Assembly (NCBI GenBank): GCA_030734395.1
Contig: JAUZTG010000042.1
Span: 558,001 to 622,000, forward strand
Origin: Sarocladium kiliense
Taxonomy: Eukaryota; Ascomycota; Sordariomycetes; Hypocreales; Sarocladiaceae
Reading direction: 5' to 3'
DNA length: 64,000 nt
Part shown: piece by piece, positions 53,955 through 64,000 of the stretch
How the letters are laid out: every line of letters begins with the position of its first letter
How positions within the stretch are numbered: position 1 is the stretch's first letter
The notes under the pieces: generated by a model
Database searches by the model: none
What the model was told of the DNA's origin: nothing
Seen by the model: the letters and a program-made list of their open reading frames with translations, nothing else
Program-made: the position numbers and the translations under genes

Positions 53955-55362
53955 ACCGGCAGTGGCTTCCACGTCGTGTAAGTGCCGAGGAGTACGGTGT
54001 AGGTGGATAGCTCTGGTTTAGGAGCGATGCATTTTTTTTTTTCAATAGGACTGAAGCATTTCTAGGTGAACTTGTTGGATTTTTACAATGTAGATATTCG
54101 GTGAGTGAGGCTCGGCTACAGGAGAGGCCTCGACGGCAGCTGGATGACCTTGGGCGGGGGAAAGAGGTGAAGGTTGTCTCGGCGACAACGATCATCGGAT
54201 CGGCAGTGCTACGCCACGGGGCCAAGCGCGGCCTGGGTGAGCATGTTGCCTGCATGACCGCAATGGCTTACCCACGTGACGGGCTGAGGTACCTATGAAG
54301 CGTCCTATGACAGTATGTCCGGCCACGACATCTTTCTAGTAATTTCGTCGATGATCTGGTCGGATGCAACCTCTAAGAGACCGAGGGATTGCGTCGCTAC
54401 GCGTAAACACAGTTGAATATAAAGACTTGGGTGTGTTGAGCATCCTCTCCAATCAAGGTGAGTTCTAAAGCATCAGGCTGCGATCTACTTAGGCGATAAT
54501 ATACTGTGCATCATCTCACTAGGATTGCAGCGTCTCTAGTGTGAGAGAGCATCTCGCATCATTTCCAAAGAGTGATGATATGTAGCTTGTACTATCTGCT
54601 GAAGTTCCTTCTAGAGCAGCAAAACCTGTTGCCAGGGTATGATGTGATTGCACGTCAGGGCGTATGGGCGTGGCCACGTGAAAACGGGATAAAGGTAAGG
54701 CTACTATCAAACAGACGATAGGACAACCAGAATGCACCCAGAATAACTATATTAATAGCAATGATAGCTATGCAAATCGTATACAACGGGTCTGTGGACT
54801 TGCTAGACAAGACGATAGGGTGTTGAGGGAATAGATAACAAAGATGAATTGTCTGGCGCCATGTGCGAAGAGCGAGGTAGGTCGAGACCACTATCCTTGA
54901 TCTAAGGATAAGGCAGTGTAATGCAAGCGTTTCAACTAAAGCACTTTCTTCGGTCACAAGGGAACAGAATAGTCTGCGCACTGCCAGCTACTCGATTGAC
55001 GCCACGATGCAACTACCCAGCAGCCTGATTGGTCGTTATATCAATAAAATGGTTTGTGCTGGTCAAAGCTGAGGATGGACAGCACATCACCGAAGCAGCT
55101 GAAGATTCAATATGCAAGAAGCAATGTGAGGCTGATACTTTCAGATAGGTCGCCTGGTGCGTGGCTTCACGCATGCCTTCAGTTATGCTGTCCAAGTCCT
55201 GCAATATGCTGAAAGCGTAGTGTAAGTTTATTATAAAGACCCATCATTGACCCCTTTTAGAAGGCTTTTTCTACGTCGAGAGCCTTCCCACATCGTACTA
55301 GGTTTGCGAATATCTACATTCATACGCATGACGGCTTATACGACACCTTTATTATTTCGACG
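53955..55362. other. intergenic with unresolved short minus-strand frames
   Basis: About 1.4 kb. A minus-strand frame at 54981-54655 encodes a hydrophobic segment (LYTICIAIIAINIVILGAFW) and another at 55204-55013 begins MQDLDSITEGMREATHQATY. Both resemble pieces of a small C-terminally anchored membrane protein, but I could not join them with convincing splice sites, so no gene is called. A 12-T run lies at 54031-54042. Confidence 0.4.
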
Positions 55363-57465
55363 ATGATCGCTAGCCTTACCCATACCGGCCAAGTCATTGA
55401 TCCCTTGCTGACCAAAGATGCCCCGTCCGTGGCCTCGACTCACCCAGGACACCGGCAGCCGTTGGCTCGAAGCCTCGGACGCGCCCGCATTGCAACACTT
55501 TTACTAGGCTCACTCATTATCCTCTCCGTCATTGGCTTCATTGTCTTTCTCTGGCTAGGCGCGCATGCCAGCATCCACGAAGCCGACGGCAACCGCTTTA
55601 CTTTCCAGGTCTGGCACCGCATCCTTAACTCGGGATGGCTTCTGAGACTTATCGCCATATCCTCGCTCCTCTACCGCGTCGTGACAGCTGCTCAGGCGGC
55701 AATAGCCACGGAGATGCTTGCGTCGTTGATGCTCGAAGGAGGGAGCGGCTGTCAGCTCCCTGACCTTGCACGGCTGTCCCTCACGCGCTGCCAGACCGCC
55801 GGGCCTCTGCAGCTGGCCTTGGCCATGCCTCGACAGCTTCGATCTCGTGACCCGAGGTCACTCATGCAGACAGGATATCTGCTCATGTTGCTGATAGTTA
55901 CGGCTGCGACACAGTTCACCTCCACTATCCTTCTGACTGACATTGGTGTCGCTCGCATCATCAGCGACCAGCGCGTATTTGATGTCAACTTTGGATTCGA
56001 CTACCTTTCGCTTGAATCTTCTAATCTTTTTGATCCTTACGTCGGTGTCGATTACTGGACCAGTCGTCCGCGACCAGCCCTTCGCTTCGCTGAGAAATCA
56101 ACACCGCCAGTTGAGCTGGATGGCGTTTACGATACAGGGTTCACAACCCGCGCATTTCTTCCTCTTACCAACTCAACTCAGGCCGCCACGGTGCGGAACT
56201 ACGAAGGGCCTGCTACTGTCATCGATGCGCGTGTGGTATGCATCCGTCCGCGGCTAAGCGGTCTTCTGCTTAATCTAGTAGCCAGCCAAACAATCTCAGT
56301 CGCAGGGTCTATCGCATTAAGCGGCACGTATCAAGGCCTCGAAACGCAACCGTCTTTCGGGGACGTTGAGTTTGTGTGCCCAATTGCTACAGGTACTGCC
56401 CACGATCGACCGCTACAGCGTAAGATCTCCTTGTGTCCCCTGGACTCAGAACCTGCCCGCATGCAGGGCGGCGTCCGTCCAGATATGTCGTTCTATACTT
56501 CGGCATACCTACTCATTAACTCCACGGCCGTGTCCGAGACTTGGCGAGCCAGGAGCTCTGTGCTTACTCGACCGCTCACAAATTCTGATCTCATAGAGTT
56601 AGAATCCGAGGGCAGCTGGCAATCTCTCCGCCTCCGTGACTCTCCAGCAGTCGGCATCGATGCAACTTTATGCTTAACTAACCCGATTCCATGGGATTAT
56701 AAGATCTCTGCATCAAGTTCACAAGACGGGTCCTGGGACAGCTTTGACTTTGCCCTGCGCTGGAACGTCTCTTCAGGTGCATATAATAGCGATATTGCAC
56801 GCTCGCTTATCGGCGCCACGGTGGCTCCAGAGTCTCCTGAAGACCGCGGCCTGCTCCGTCTTGAGGCACCCGCTGGCTCTAATTGGGCTGCAGCCAACGC
56901 CACTGATGCCTTTAACACGCCAACAACGATGAACTATATATGGAGCGCTCTAAGTACCAGCACACAAAACATCAGCTTGAGTCTCTCTCGACTTGAGAGC
57001 AGCGATGAAGCGCTACTGCGTGTGCCGCACCGCGCACACGTTGGGCTTTTCCAGGATATTCTGGCCCATACAGGGGGCAATGCGGCGTTAGCTCTACAAG
57101 CGCTCTTCTTCACATTGATGCAAATGGCGTACGCTGACTACGCCGCCGAATTTGACGTCCCGGCTAGGGCAGCCGTGGTCTTCTCACGAGAGGCAATCAT
57201 GCCAGTGCGGTGGCGCGGTTTCGTGGGCTTTTGTGCCGTCACGGCGGCTCATATCACTTTGGTCTTTTACATGGCTATAATCTTCATTATAAAGACGAGG
57301 GTCAGTATGCTCGGGAATGCATGGCATGCTATAGGGCAAGTTGTTGAGCTGGCGGGCGCCGAGACGGTGAACAACGCTACAAGGAGGACAGACAAGGAAG
57401 TGGCGGAGTCCCTGCGCGCTGACCATCAGGACAACGCGCAGGTACGACTTAAGCCTGTTGCATAA
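55363..57465 (+). CDS. large fungal membrane protein of unknown function
   Basis: A single exon gives 700 residues. Three hydrophobic segments lie in the N-terminal 200 residues (ATLLLGSLIILSVIGFIVFL; WLLRLIAISSLLYRVVTAAQ; YLLMLLIVTAATQFTSTILL). A long, probably extracellular or lumenal domain of about 430 residues follows, with several NxT/S sites and scattered cysteines, then a last hydrophobic segment (FCAVTAAHITLVFYMAIIFI) and a short tail. The layout (about three N-terminal helices, big ectodomain, one C-terminal helix) is seen in lineage-specific membrane proteins of Pezizomycotina for which I know no function. No enzyme motif is visible, and AT-rich DNA follows the gene. Confidence 0.75.
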   Translation: MIASLTHTGQVIDPLLTKDAPSVASTHPGHRQPLARSLGRARIATLLLGSLIILSVIGFIVFLWLGAHASIHEADGNRFTFQVWHRILNSGWLLRLIAISSLLYRVVTAAQAAIATEMLASLMLEGGSGCQLPDLARLSLTRCQTAGPLQLALAMPRQLRSRDPRSLMQTGYLLMLLIVTAATQFTSTILLTDIGVARIISDQRVFDVNFGFDYLSLESSNLFDPYVGVDYWTSRPRPALRFAEKSTPPVELDGVYDTGFTTRAFLPLTNSTQAATVRNYEGPATVIDARVVCIRPRLSGLLLNLVASQTISVAGSIALSGTYQGLETQPSFGDVEFVCPIATGTAHDRPLQRKISLCPLDSEPARMQGGVRPDMSFYTSAYLLINSTAVSETWRARSSVLTRPLTNSDLIELESEGSWQSLRLRDSPAVGIDATLCLTNPIPWDYKISASSSQDGSWDSFDFALRWNVSSGAYNSDIARSLIGATVAPESPEDRGLLRLEAPAGSNWAAANATDAFNTPTTMNYIWSALSTSTQNISLSLSRLESSDEALLRVPHRAHVGLFQDILAHTGGNAALALQALFFTLMQMAYADYAAEFDVPARAAVVFSREAIMPVRWRGFVGFCAVTAAHITLVFYMAIIFIIKTRVSMLGNAWHAIGQVVELAGAETVNNATRRTDKEVAESLRADHQDNAQVRLKPVA

Positions 57466-58231
57466 AGGGGATTCCAAGTGTTTCGGCTCTGACTATGGGG
57501 TTCCATGAGTATTCTCCAAGGAAGGTGATTTCCTAAGTCTTATAGCGATTTATTCATTGGCCTAGAATATTTGAATAATATGTATACCTTAATATATTCA
57601 AAAGAAGACTAAGAGGATGGCGATTAGAAACGAATATCAAGTAAGCTATAAGAAAAAGCAAAAAAGCTGCAATACTCTAATAAACCGAGAAATATGACAG
57701 CTCTAGTCGAGGCTTTTACTTGTCACGGCATTGACTCATGACTTTCTAATGAGGCAGTGTTTACAGATGTGTATATAATCTTGGCTTTGGACTTCTGCAG
57801 CCTTAAAAAAATGATACGAGAGTTCATACTTTACTAATGTTATCGTCAGGAGACGGAAGAAGCATCGTCCGCTTCTATGTTATGCACCTGCACGTGAGGT
57901 CATCTCATGGAGGGTTAAATCCATCACCACCGCCATGATATAGCCTGGAAAAGAGCAGAAAAAAATGATTCGGAGGCTTGTAGCTTCTTTTTGGTCATCA
58001 CCATATCTTCATTCAATTAACATTATAAGATGAACACGTCATGACGTTCTGGTGTTCTTTCACCAGGAAGCCAAATGCCTACCCTGCACAGCACTAGCAT
58101 GACTAAGCTTCTCCAAGGGCCACATGCTGCCTGTCCATCACGGCGGAGCTCCACCACATCCAAGCTCCAACTCCGTGCCTAATGCTTCGTTGTCACAAGC
58201 ACGACGTCGCCTTCGCCCCAATTCCTCGACA
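57466..58231. other. AT-rich intergenic region
   Basis: About 770 bases, clearly A/T-richer than the surroundings (57540-57830 especially), with no open frame worth noting. The end holds the EMC1 promoter and leader. Confidence 0.55.
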
Positions 58232-61198
58232 ATGCGGCGCTCTTTCCAATCCCTACTGCTCCTCGGCCTGAGCTCATTAGCCACTGCTGTCTTCCAGGAC
58301 GAAGTCGGCCACATTGACTTCCACCACAAGCTCGTTGGTGTTCCCCAGCAATCGACCACCTTCTTCCACCGTCCGAGGAAAGAAGATAAGGCGAGCCTTC
58401 TATACACACTTAGCGATGTCGGTGTTGTCGGTGCAGTGAACCCCAGCAATGGCGCTGTTGTCTGGCGTCAGCAGGTCGCGGACGAGATAACGAACGGGGG
58501 AGGACACCTTCGTGCTCCAGAAGGGGAGAACTGGGTCGCATCTGCGTACGGCTCGAAGGTACAGGCGTGGAACGCACTGACTGGTCGCAATATCTGGCAG
58601 ATGGATTTCGAGGGTACTGTGAAGGATCTTGAGATTCTTGAGCTGGCCGATGCCCCGCGCAAGGATGTCCTCGCCCTTTTCGACGAGAATGGTACCACCG
58701 TCCTGCGCAGGCTGCACGGCGGACTTGGTACCGTCATCTGGGAGTTCCGCGAGATCAGCAAAGACATCCCGCTTCAGGTCTCGACCGATATCGCCAACAT
58801 ATACCTTATCGCTCTTCACGGCACCATCACCTCATACAGCCTGAGGATCACCACTCTCGATATCGTAACCGGTGGACGGGTCGACGCATGGACCTTGGGA
58901 ACGAAGGGGGATGTCCAGAAGCCTGAGGATGTTATGTTTGTCGGCGCCAACTCTGCCGCCCCTATCCTTGCTTGGACCAACGCCGACGCGAAGAAGCTCA
59001 CTGTCAATGTTCTCGGAAGCAAGTCGAAGCAGGACTTCACCTTGCCCTCTGACACATACTGGGTGCAGATCCATGCGCCTCACCTTGCGCAATCTCAACC
59101 CCACTTTCTCGTTCATATGCGCACACAGAGCGGGAACAAGGCCGAGGTGTACCACATCAACCTAAAGTCATCTCAGATCAGCAAGGCCTACGAGCTGCCT
59201 AGCCGTCCTGGCTACGACGCCTTCGCTACGAGCTCAGACGGCGCCAATGTCTACTTCACCCGTATTACTGAAGACGAGGTCACCATTGTCTCATCCGATT
59301 CTCATGGCATTCTCGCTCGCTGGCCTTATGAGGCTCCCCAGGGCGACAGTGAGATTGTTCACGCCGCAGCCGAAGTTATTAAGAAGGCTGGCGGCGAGGG
59401 TTTCGCCGTTCGTGCTGCTGCCACCACATTTGGCGATGACTGGAAGATGATCCGCAACGGCCAGGTTGACTGGACGCGCCCAGAGGGCTTGACTGGTGCT
59501 GTTGCTGCTATTTATGCCGACATTCCAGTACCCGAGGACTTGGCTAAGGTGCTCGAGCAAGAAGCCCACGCCAACCCCCTCCAAGCATATGTCCACCGTC
59601 TGACACGCCATGTCAACGAGCTCATGGGCCTGCCTGACTATTTAGCCTCGCTACCATCTCGCTTCTTGAAGAGTCTTGCTGGAGATGATAAGGTCACTCA
59701 GGAGCAGGCTCTTCGCCATGACTCCTTCGGCTTCAACAAGATCGCCATCGTTGCCACTCGCCGTGGTCGTTTCTATGGGCTTACTACGGGTAATGGCGGC
59801 GCGGTCATCTGGTCCAAGAAGATGTTTAGCCCCAAGCCGGGGAAGCCCATCGAAATCAAGGGTATCCTGGCCGAGGATGAGAAGCCCACCGCTGTTGCTA
59901 TTGGGTCACAGGGCGAGATGGTGTTGTTCGAGGTTCTCACTGGTCATGCTCTCCACCACAAGCCTCCCACTGACACTCCCATTGCCAGCACTGCTGTCGT
60001 CCAAGGCAAGGAAGGGCGCTGGCTGCTGCCGTTCGGCGAGGATGGCAAGGTGGTAGGTGACCTACCAGCGGAGATCGCACCTTTGTCCACTATCGTGGTT
60101 CGCCAAGGTGATGTCATCAAGGGTATCAAGCTAGTGGACCAGGCTGGTCAGGTTGTTGCGACCGACATCTGGCAATTCCAGGTCCTCCCTGGGCAGAAGA
60201 TTGTGGAAGTTGCCATGCCTGCGGCCCACGATCCTGTTGCGTCCATTGGCCGCGTACTTGGCGACCGCCGCGTGAGCTACAAGTACCTCAACGCGAACAA
60301 CCTCGTCGTCGCCATTCATGATGCTGCCTCTTCTGTCCTCTCGGTCCGCCTCCTCGATTCCGTGTCTGGTCAGCTTCTCGCGTCGCAGTCTTACCAAGGT
60401 GTGGACCCCGACAAGCCCATCTCATGCACCGCCGCTGAGAACTGGTATGCTTGCACGTTCTTCGGACAGTACACCCTCAGCGACGGGACGGACCGTTCTA
60501 TCAAGGGCTACCAGGTTGTGTCGTCTGACTTGTATGAGTCCCCCGAGCCCAATGACCGCGGTCCGCTTGGCGATGCCGACACCTTCTCGCCACTCAACCC
60601 TGTCGACACGCCAACCGGCCCTCCCCTGCCTTGGGTCGTGTCCCAGTCGTTCGTCATCTCCCAACCCCTCAGCGCCCTGTCTGTCACCCAGACTCGCCAG
60701 GGTATTGCCAACCGCAACCTCCTGGCTTACCTTCCCGAGTCACATGGTATTGTTGGCATTGCACGTCAAGCCATCGATGCTCGCCGTGCCGTCGGCCGTG
60801 ACCCTACTCCTGCCGAGATGGAGGCTGAGGGTCTTCCCAAGTACAATCCGGCGCTTGAAATTGATCCTCGTAGCATCCTGTCCCACGAGTTTGACGTGAT
60901 CGGCGTACAAAAGATCATCACCACCCCCGCCTTTGTCGAAAGCACGAGCCTGATCTTGGCTTTCGGCGTGGATGTCTTCGGCACGCGTGTCACGCCCAGT
61001 GGCACCTTCGACATTCTTGGAAAGAGCTTTAACAAGCCTACACTCATCCTAACGGTTGTTGCGCTCTTTGTTGGCGTTTTGTTCCTAGGTCCGATGGTAC
61101 GTGAATTCTTCCAAAACTTTATTTCTAATGAACGAAACTAATCCAGCTCGCAGGTTCGGAAAAAGCAGATCAACAAGCGGTGGGAAGCTCCTCTGTAA
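58232..61198 (+). CDS. EMC1: EMC1, ER membrane protein complex subunit 1
   Basis: Exons 58232-61096 and 61154-61198 (57-base intron, phase 0) give 969 residues. The ATG at 58232 starts the signal peptide MRRSFQSLLLLGLSSLATAV; the longer open frame from 58124 is leader. A quinoprotein-like beta-propeller region follows (DFHHKLVGVPQQSTTFFHR, LYTLSDVGVVGAVNPSNGAVVWRQQ split across blades). The later half carries the DUF1620 domain, including VRLLDSVSGQLLAS, YACTFFGQYTLSDGTDR and GIVGIARQAIDARR, and ends with a transmembrane helix (LILTVVALFVGVLFLGPM) and a short tail VRKKQINKRWEAPL across the intron. EMC inserts tail-anchored and multi-pass proteins into the ER membrane, with EMC1 the large lumenal subunit. 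Confidence 0.95.
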
Positions 61199-61779
61199 AA
61201 AGTGTTTTTCGAGATGGCAAGCGATTCATGTACGATGCATATTTCGGATATAGAATGGGATGAAATTATTGGCTGTACCTGATCGTGACGCTTATGCATG
61301 TATGCACGATCAAGTGACTCTGTGAGGATGACCATGTGATTCTTCTAGCCAGCACTGCAAAGGTGCAACGAAGGCCTTTGCGAGATCTACAATATGCCCA
61401 AGTCAGTGCTTCTCAAGTGAATCTAACCATCAGGCTGTAGACCCAACCAACGGTTCGATGCTTGCCTACTGTATTCAAAGGAATAGTGCATCTTTTCTTA
61501 CCGTGATTGCAATCCAGGTACCAGCGCATCTGTTATCAAGGACCCTGTAATCCGGGGTCACTTGCGTCACGCCCCACTACACCCCGCGGACCAATAGCTC
61601 CCTGGCCATCAAGGTAGCTCCCACGGGTGCATGGTCACAAGGCATCAACAAGACCATAACATCAACATCAACACCGCCACTCCGATCAAAACTCCCTTCC
61701 CAGCGAGTAACAACTTGCTTAACCATCTGTACAGCTCCCATAGGTGTCGGATGGCAGGAACGCCTCCCTCAGAGCCAAC
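61199..61779. other. tandem intergenic spacer
   Basis: About 580 bases between EMC1 and the phosphoesterase gene. The in-frame stretch 61744-61779 starts with GTG and is leader. No other element is seen. Confidence 0.5.
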
Positions 61780-63667
61780 ATGATCGCTGCCGGCACCACC
61801 GCCCTGGGCTCTGCCCTTCTTATCGGCATTGCCCATGCTGCGCAGCCTGGCGCGGTGAAGCCCGTCGCTGCACCCATGCGAGACCTCACCTGGGGTCAGC
61901 TCAACTTCCTCCATACAACAGACACCCACGGCTGGCTCGGCGGGCATTTTCAAGAGTAAGTTCCCGGAGTCCTGGGAGAGCAAGAGGCAGACGAGCTGAC
62001 ACAAAGGTGATAGACCACAGTACTCGGCTGATTGGGGCGACTACATCTCTTTCTCTCAGCATATGCGCAAGAGAGCCGACGAAGAAGGAGTTGATCTTCT
62101 GCTCGTCGACACGGGCGACCGAATCGAAGGCAATGGCCTGTACGACGCCTCGACACCGAAGGGTCTCTTTCAATATGATATCTATGCCGAGCAGAGTGTC
62201 GACCTCATCTGCACGGGTAACCACGAGCTTTACCAAGCTTATTCGATTACACGCGAACACAATACTACCGTGCCGAATTTCAAAGAGAACTATATCGCGT
62301 CAAATCTCGACTACTACGATCCCGATACCGGCGTAATGGTGCCTCAGGCGCAGCGCTATCGCAGATTCACAACTAAGAACCGTGGGCTCGACATTATTGC
62401 CTTCGGCTTCATCTTCGACTTCACCGGTAATGCGAATAACAGCAGAGTTCAGAATGTCGAGGATACTATCAAGGAGAAGTGGTTTCAGGAGGTGATCCGT
62501 GAGAAGCCTGATGTGTTCGTCGTCATCGGCCATGTTGGCCTGCGGATGGAAGAGTTCGAAATCATTTTCAATGCGATGCGGAAGGAGGACTGGGATACAC
62601 CGATTCTGTTCTTCGGCGGACATGCACACGTCCGTGATGCGAGGAGTTATGATTCGAAGTCCTTCGCCATTGCAAGTGGCCGTTACATGGAGACTATCGG
62701 ATGGATGTCAGTCGATGGCATTAAGAGGAAGAAGAAGACTGATGAGCTCTCCGCAGAGGCCTCTATCAAGTTCAGCCGAAGTTACATGGACAACAACTTA
62801 TATGGTATGCAATACCACACCGGCCTGAACGAGTCGACGTTCCCGACCAAACACGGCAAGGAAGTCAGCAAGATGATTGCTCGCGCGAGACACGCACTGC
62901 AGCTTGACTCCCAATTCGGCTGTGCTCCTCAGAGCTACTACATGAGCCGGGCCAAATATCCCAGCAACGAGAGCATCTACTCCTGGATCCAGAACGAGCT
63001 GTTCCCAGACATCGTCATCAACAAGAAGCGGGCTGACAAGTCAAGAATTGCCATCATGAACTCAGGCGGTATTCGCTTCGATATATTCGCGGGAAGATTC
63101 ACCCGCGACAGCACCTATCTTATCAGTCCATTCGTCAGCGGTTTCCGCTACGTTCCTGATGTGCCATACAGTATCGCCAAGCGTGTCATTGGCATCCTAA
63201 ACAGCGGAACCAGGATTCTGAGTGACAATGGTCCTATGGACACACGCTTCCTCGGCATTCCGGAACAAAGATTCGGAGGCCAGGTCACCCGTGAAAGCAA
63301 CGATGATGAGCCAAGACTCGAGCTTCGAGATGTCCAAGTACCCCTCCGCGGAGCAGACGAGCCGCGTCTGATCGGAGGGTACACGACCAAAGACGACATT
63401 GGCAAGGACGGCGATGACACAGTCCATGAGCCTCTTGACTTCTACAGCATCCCGAACGCCTTCCAGTCGGAGATCAATTTCCCTAAAGGCGGCGACCCAG
63501 AGAAGGTTGATGTTGTGTTCATTGACTTCATTCAGCCGTGGATCATTCCGGCGTTGAAGTTTAGTGGAGGTGATTATAGCGATGAGGACGTGAAAGATTA
63601 CATGGAGGGCACCTTCACTTATAAGATGTCACAATGGATCAGTGAGAACTGGAAGGGCGACTGTTAA
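61780..63667 (+). CDS. secreted/vacuolar 5'-nucleotidase-like metallophosphoesterase
   Basis: Exons 61780-61955 and 62014-63667 (58-base intron) give 609 residues with signal peptide MIAAGTTALGSALLIGIAHA. The calcineurin-like catalytic domain has all signature blocks: LHTTDTHGW (metal ligands Asp and His), VDTGDRIEG, CTGNHEL with the catalytic Asn-His pair, VIGHVG and FFGGHAHVRD. The C-terminal part matches the 5'-nucleotidase substrate-binding region in place (NSGGIRFDIFAGRFTRDSTY, the typical NGGGIR/NSGGIR motif). This composition corresponds to yeast YHR202W-type proteins, smaller relatives of UshA. It should hydrolyse nucleotides or phosphate esters in the vacuole or outside the cell. A YSxxDW stretch just after the intron confirms the junction. 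Confidence 0.88.
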
Positions 63668-64000
63668 TAGGGTTCTTAGGGATACTGTCTTGGTTCAGGG
63701 GGTCATGCAATGGGAATTAATCGGGCTGTAGGTACTTTAGAGATACGTGCTGAGCACAGCTTAACAGAGCACTGATTAGTTCGACTATTGCTGAAGGCAG
63801 TATTTGCCCGCGATGGTCATATGTTATTGTTCAGTGACGATATAAGTCCTTTCGTGTGTCACTATCTGCTTCCAGAACCGACCTCCCGATGATGATGCCC
63901 TCATCCAGACGATGACAAACGCCAAATGACACCTCGACACTCTTTAGTGGTTCTCTTCTAGCAATCCACCAATATGCTTTCGCTATTCCAACTATTTCTG
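63668..64000. other. intergenic to window end
   Basis: These 333 bases lie downstream of the phosphoesterase gene; I see nothing else in them. Confidence 0.5.

Noticed and set aside
1..64000. CRISPR arrays, tRNA and rRNA genes
   Set aside because: No spaced direct repeats and no credible tRNA B-box with matching A-box or anticodon arm was found by eye; a tRNAscan run would be decisive.

Overview
This window is nuclear DNA from a filamentous ascomycete (Pezizomycotina; Dothideomycetes is a guess, not shown). The evidence is short GT-AG introns of about 46-68 bases with CTAAC/CTGAC-type branch sites, genes on both strands without operons, a metacaspase, a hydrophobin, CBM1-bearing secreted enzymes, a GLEYA adhesin and housekeeping genes of fungal type. 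I joined exons by hand by requiring GT-AG borders, frame continuity and family-like protein across each junction. No tRNA or rRNA gene was seen.

Left part (1-17 kb): a small 8-cysteine secreted protein, a metacaspase (minus strand), a divergently placed WW-domain protein, a secreted DUF3237-type protein, a GH18 chitinase with CBM1, a hydrophobin, a GH6 cellobiohydrolase, a small unknown protein and a GH16 enzyme. Most of these proteins carry signal peptides, so this is a secretome-rich stretch touching cell wall and plant or fungal biomass.

Middle (17-34 kb): a type II membrane protein resembling beta-mannosyltransferases, a decayed integral-membrane gene, a gene-poor stretch, a large single-exon adhesin (26 four-cysteine repeats followed by a GLEYA-like domain), an alpha-glucoside-type MFS transporter, a very GC-rich medium-chain reductase of the ToxD/LovC type, and about 3.2 kb without a convincing gene.

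Right part (34-64 kb): an O-methyltransferase, battenin (BTN1/CLN3), a PLOD-like type II glycosyltransferase, a Ser-rich unknown, a cytochrome P450, IPI3 (ribosome biogenesis), ISD11 (Fe-S cluster assembly), a disordered acidic probably nuclear protein, two unknown membrane proteins, EMC1 and a secreted or vacuolar 5'-nucleotidase-like phosphoesterase. Apart from the reductase, methyltransferase and P450, which could serve secondary metabolism but are scattered, this part looks like ordinary core genome.

The best leads are the metacaspase/WW-protein neighbourhood, the cysteine-repeat GLEYA adhesin, the relic membrane gene with a RIP-like stop, the two small cysteine-rich secreted proteins and the GC-rich reductase gene.
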